A stretch of DNA of 64,000 bases from an uncultured Bacteroides sp. (GTDB taxonomy: Bacteria > Bacteroidota > Bacteroidia > Bacteroidales > Bacteroidaceae). The notes beneath the pieces were generated by a model. That model worked only from the letters and a program-made list of their open reading frames with translations, searched no databases and had not been told where the DNA came from. This document shows positions 62,143 to 64,000 of this stretch, piece by piece. Location of the stretch: contig NZ_OY787466.1 of the NCBI RefSeq assembly GCF_963678845.1, forward strand, positions 868,001 through 932,000, given 5' to 3'. The position numbers and the translations under genes are program-made. The first letter of the stretch is position 1; every line of letters starts with the position of its first letter.

Positions 62143-64000
62143 ATGAAAAATAACTCGATTTACAAAAGTCTTGTTAATGATTCGGAAAGAATATTTCGTA
62201 TCATAACATTAAGCGTATTATTTCTGTTTATCGGAATAACTTTCGCTTCAGCTGCTTCTTCATATAGTGAAATAACAGCGTTGAATCTGAAAACTGAGAA
62301 TAAGACGGTAAAAGAAGTTTTGAATGATATAGAAAATAACAGTGAGTTTATTTTTTTCTATAGTGATAAGGCTCTTAACTTAAATCAAAAAGTTAAAGTT
62401 CCATCTGTAAAAGGTAATATATCAGAAGTGCTTGACAAGCTACTTGATGCTCGTTCAGTTGGCTATAGAGTTGAAGACAGACAAGTAGTGCTTTATTCAA
62501 TTAATAATTCAAAAGAGGTCGGAAGAACTTCTGTTAATGCTCCTCAGCAAGCAAAAAAAACAATAAAAGGGCAAGTTGTAGATGTTACAGGAGAAACCTT
62601 AGTGGGAGTCTCTGTTTTAATCAAAGGAACTACAACAGGAACGTTGACCGATGTTGATGGTAATTTTGCAATTTCGGCTAATATTGGATCTACCCTGCAA
62701 TTCTCTTATGTTGGTTATATTACAGAACTGGTAAAAGTAACAGCTATAGAGAACCTGAAGGTTGTGATGAAAGAGAACGTAAATGAGATTCAGGAAGTTG
62801 TGATAACAGCCCCAGTTGGTGTGCAGCGTCAAGCTAAGGCCTTAGGATATGCGGTTACTACAGTTTCAGCCAAGCAACTTACTGAAGCCGGAAACACCAA
62901 CTTTGCATCTGCATTGTATGGTAAGGCTGCCGGAGTAAAAATTACCACAGCGCCTGGTGGTGCCAGTAGTGCGGTAAATGTTCAGATCAGAGGTATTAAC
63001 TCTTTAAATTTTAATCAACAGCCTCTTTATGTAGTAGATGGTATCATGGTTAGAAATGATGGACAAAATGGAGCTACCGGAGCTAATAATAATAATTATT
63101 GGGATGATCAGCGTATTAGAGGTAATGGTGCTCTAGATATAAATCCTGAAGATATTGAAACATTAACTGTTTTGAAAGGAGCAAGTGCTTCAGCTTTGTA
63201 TGGTTCAGATGCAGCAAGTGGTGTTGTGGTTATTACTACCAAAAAAGCAAGTAAGGATAAAGGTTTAGGTGTTGATTTGAATTACAACCTTACCGCTGAG
63301 CAAGTTGCTTTTCTTCCTAAATTTCAGAATGTTTATGGCCCAGGATATGATAAAGGAACAAACGTTTCAGCAGGAGCAAATGCCGAAGGATGGATAGCAG
63401 ATTCGACTTCACCATCTGGCTATAGACCCTACTTTAGATCTTATGGAAACTTTGGCCCAAAAATGGAAGGACAACAAGTAAAATGGTGGGATGGTTCAAT
63501 TCGTTCTTATTCTCCTCAACCTGATAACTATAAAAATATTTATCAGACAGGTTTTAGTTCAAATATGAATTTGGCATTGTCTAATTTAACAGATAAGCTC
63601 AATTATAGATTGTCATATACCCGTATGGATTATAAAGGAACTCAAAGGGGCAGCGAACAATCTAGAAATACATTTAACTTGAATAGCACGTTAAAGCTAT
63701 CTAAATCTATGTCTATTGACGCTATTGCAAGCTATATTAATACCAGTACACATAATCGTCCTTATCAATTAGGTCAGGTACTGGGATCTTATGGGGGCTT
63801 CTTTAGCCGTGCTGAAGACATGTCTTTGATGGTTGATAAATATCGGACTTCTGATGGATATAAATATGTGACTTATAATAATCCAGAACGGTCATCAGAG
63901 GCTTTTATTTATAATATTAGAGCTACAAATCTTTTAGACTTCTTCTGGCAACAACTTAGAAATAAATATGATGAGTCTGAAAATCGTTTAATTTCTAGCG
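62143..64000 (+). CDS. SusC-like TonB-dependent transducer with STN domain (3' end outside window)
   Basis: The frame is open from ATG 62143 to the window end (619 codons). The N-terminal region contains a hydrophobic signal segment (IITLSVLFLFIGITFASAA). The STN domain is ITALNLKTENKTVKEVLNDIENNSEFIFFYS to VEDRQVVLYSI. The carboxypeptidase-regulatory-like domain is IKGQVVDVTGETLVGVSVLIKG. The SusC signature is IQEVVITAPVGVQRQAKALGYAVTTVSA, and the plug includes YVVDGIMVRND and LKGASASALYGSDAASGVVVITTK. It is the import and signalling partner of the sigma/FecR pair upstream. Substrate cannot be told from this fragment. Confidence 0.95.
   Translation, partial: MKNNSIYKSLVNDSERIFRIITLSVLFLFIGITFASAASSYSEITALNLKTENKTVKEVLNDIENNSEFIFFYSDKALNLNQKVKVPSVKGNISEVLDKLLDARSVGYRVEDRQVVLYSINNSKEVGRTSVNAPQQAKKTIKGQVVDVTGETLVGVSVLIKGTTTGTLTDVDGNFAISANIGSTLQFSYVGYITELVKVTAIENLKVVMKENVNEIQEVVITAPVGVQRQAKALGYAVTTVSAKQLTEAGNTNFASALYGKAAGVKITTAPGGASSAVNVQIRGINSLNFNQQPLYVVDGIMVRNDGQNGATGANNNNYWDDQRIRGNGALDINPEDIETLTVLKGASASALYGSDAASGVVVITTKKASKDKGLGVDLNYNLTAEQVAFLPKFQNVYGPGYDKGTNVSAGANAEGWIADSTSPSGYRPYFRSYGNFGPKMEGQQVKWWDGSIRSYSPQPDNYKNIYQTGFSSNMNLALSNLTDKLNYRLSYTRMDYKGTQRGSEQSRNTFNLNSTLKLSKSMSIDAIASYINTSTHNRPYQLGQVLGSYGGFFSRAEDMSLMVDKYRTSDGYKYVTYNNPERSSEAFIYNIRATNLLDFFWQQLRNKYDESENRLISS

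Overview
This window comes from a Bacteroidetes genome, most likely Bacteroides or a close relative. The evidence is the AT-rich DNA, SusC/SusD outer-membrane pairs, FecR anti-sigma factors with ECF sigma factors, many secreted glycoside hydrolases, pyruvate formate-lyase, and promoters of the Bacteroides type (-7 element TAnnTTTG), clearest before two tRNA-Ser genes.

Layout. 1-1692: 5' part of a secreted GH2 enzyme. 1892-4693: a four-gene minus-strand operon of thioredoxin, ApbE flavin transferase, a small Cys/Gly-tailed lipoprotein (DUF4266 type) and an outer-membrane barrel candidate (DUF3570 type). This is the best candidate here for an under-described system. 4902-7384: endonuclease IV and TrpB2. 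7763-12104: a lipoprotein, then an orphan polysaccharide export pair (Wza-like and Wzc-like) whose kinase has a Gly-Tyr repeat tail. 12211-20474: housekeeping genes on the minus strand (serine ammonia-lyase, CorA, MutS2, PflA, PflB).

20702-28779 is an accessory region that begins at a tRNA-Ser gene. It holds an integrase remnant, a 165-bp MITE with an 8-bp target duplication, uncharacterised genes, an AAA/DUF4143 ATPase, a structured non-coding stretch, a pectate-lyase gene remnant, a membrane protein and a hexapeptide-repeat acetyltransferase. 28874-38518 is a small pectin-type utilisation locus (SusC, SusD, PL1 lyase) followed by a sensor histidine kinase. A second identical tRNA-Ser lies at 38606.

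39120-59300 is a large locus whose enzyme set (GH29, GH92, GH2, GH125, GH97, a CBM9-like protein and a GHL10-like enzyme) points to alpha-mannose-rich glycans such as N-glycans or mannan. Its FecR gene and its SusC gene carry the same two-part promoter-like sequence (TTAGGT, 15 bp, GTTGTATTATAC). The only ECF sigma gene of the locus lies 16 kb downstream, before GH97. A second copy of the MITE follows (59562-59725). A third locus then starts with ECF sigma, FecR and a SusC gene cut by the window end.

Sequence-level signals that genes do not explain: three intergenic sites (14747, 26269, 51886) carry 3-4 copies of TGTACA at an exact 22-bp pitch; a MITE family is present in two copies; and two gene remnants (26565 and 34097) match genes near the other's position, which suggests an old block rearrangement around the pectin locus. 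All functional statements are from reading the sequence. No database search was run.
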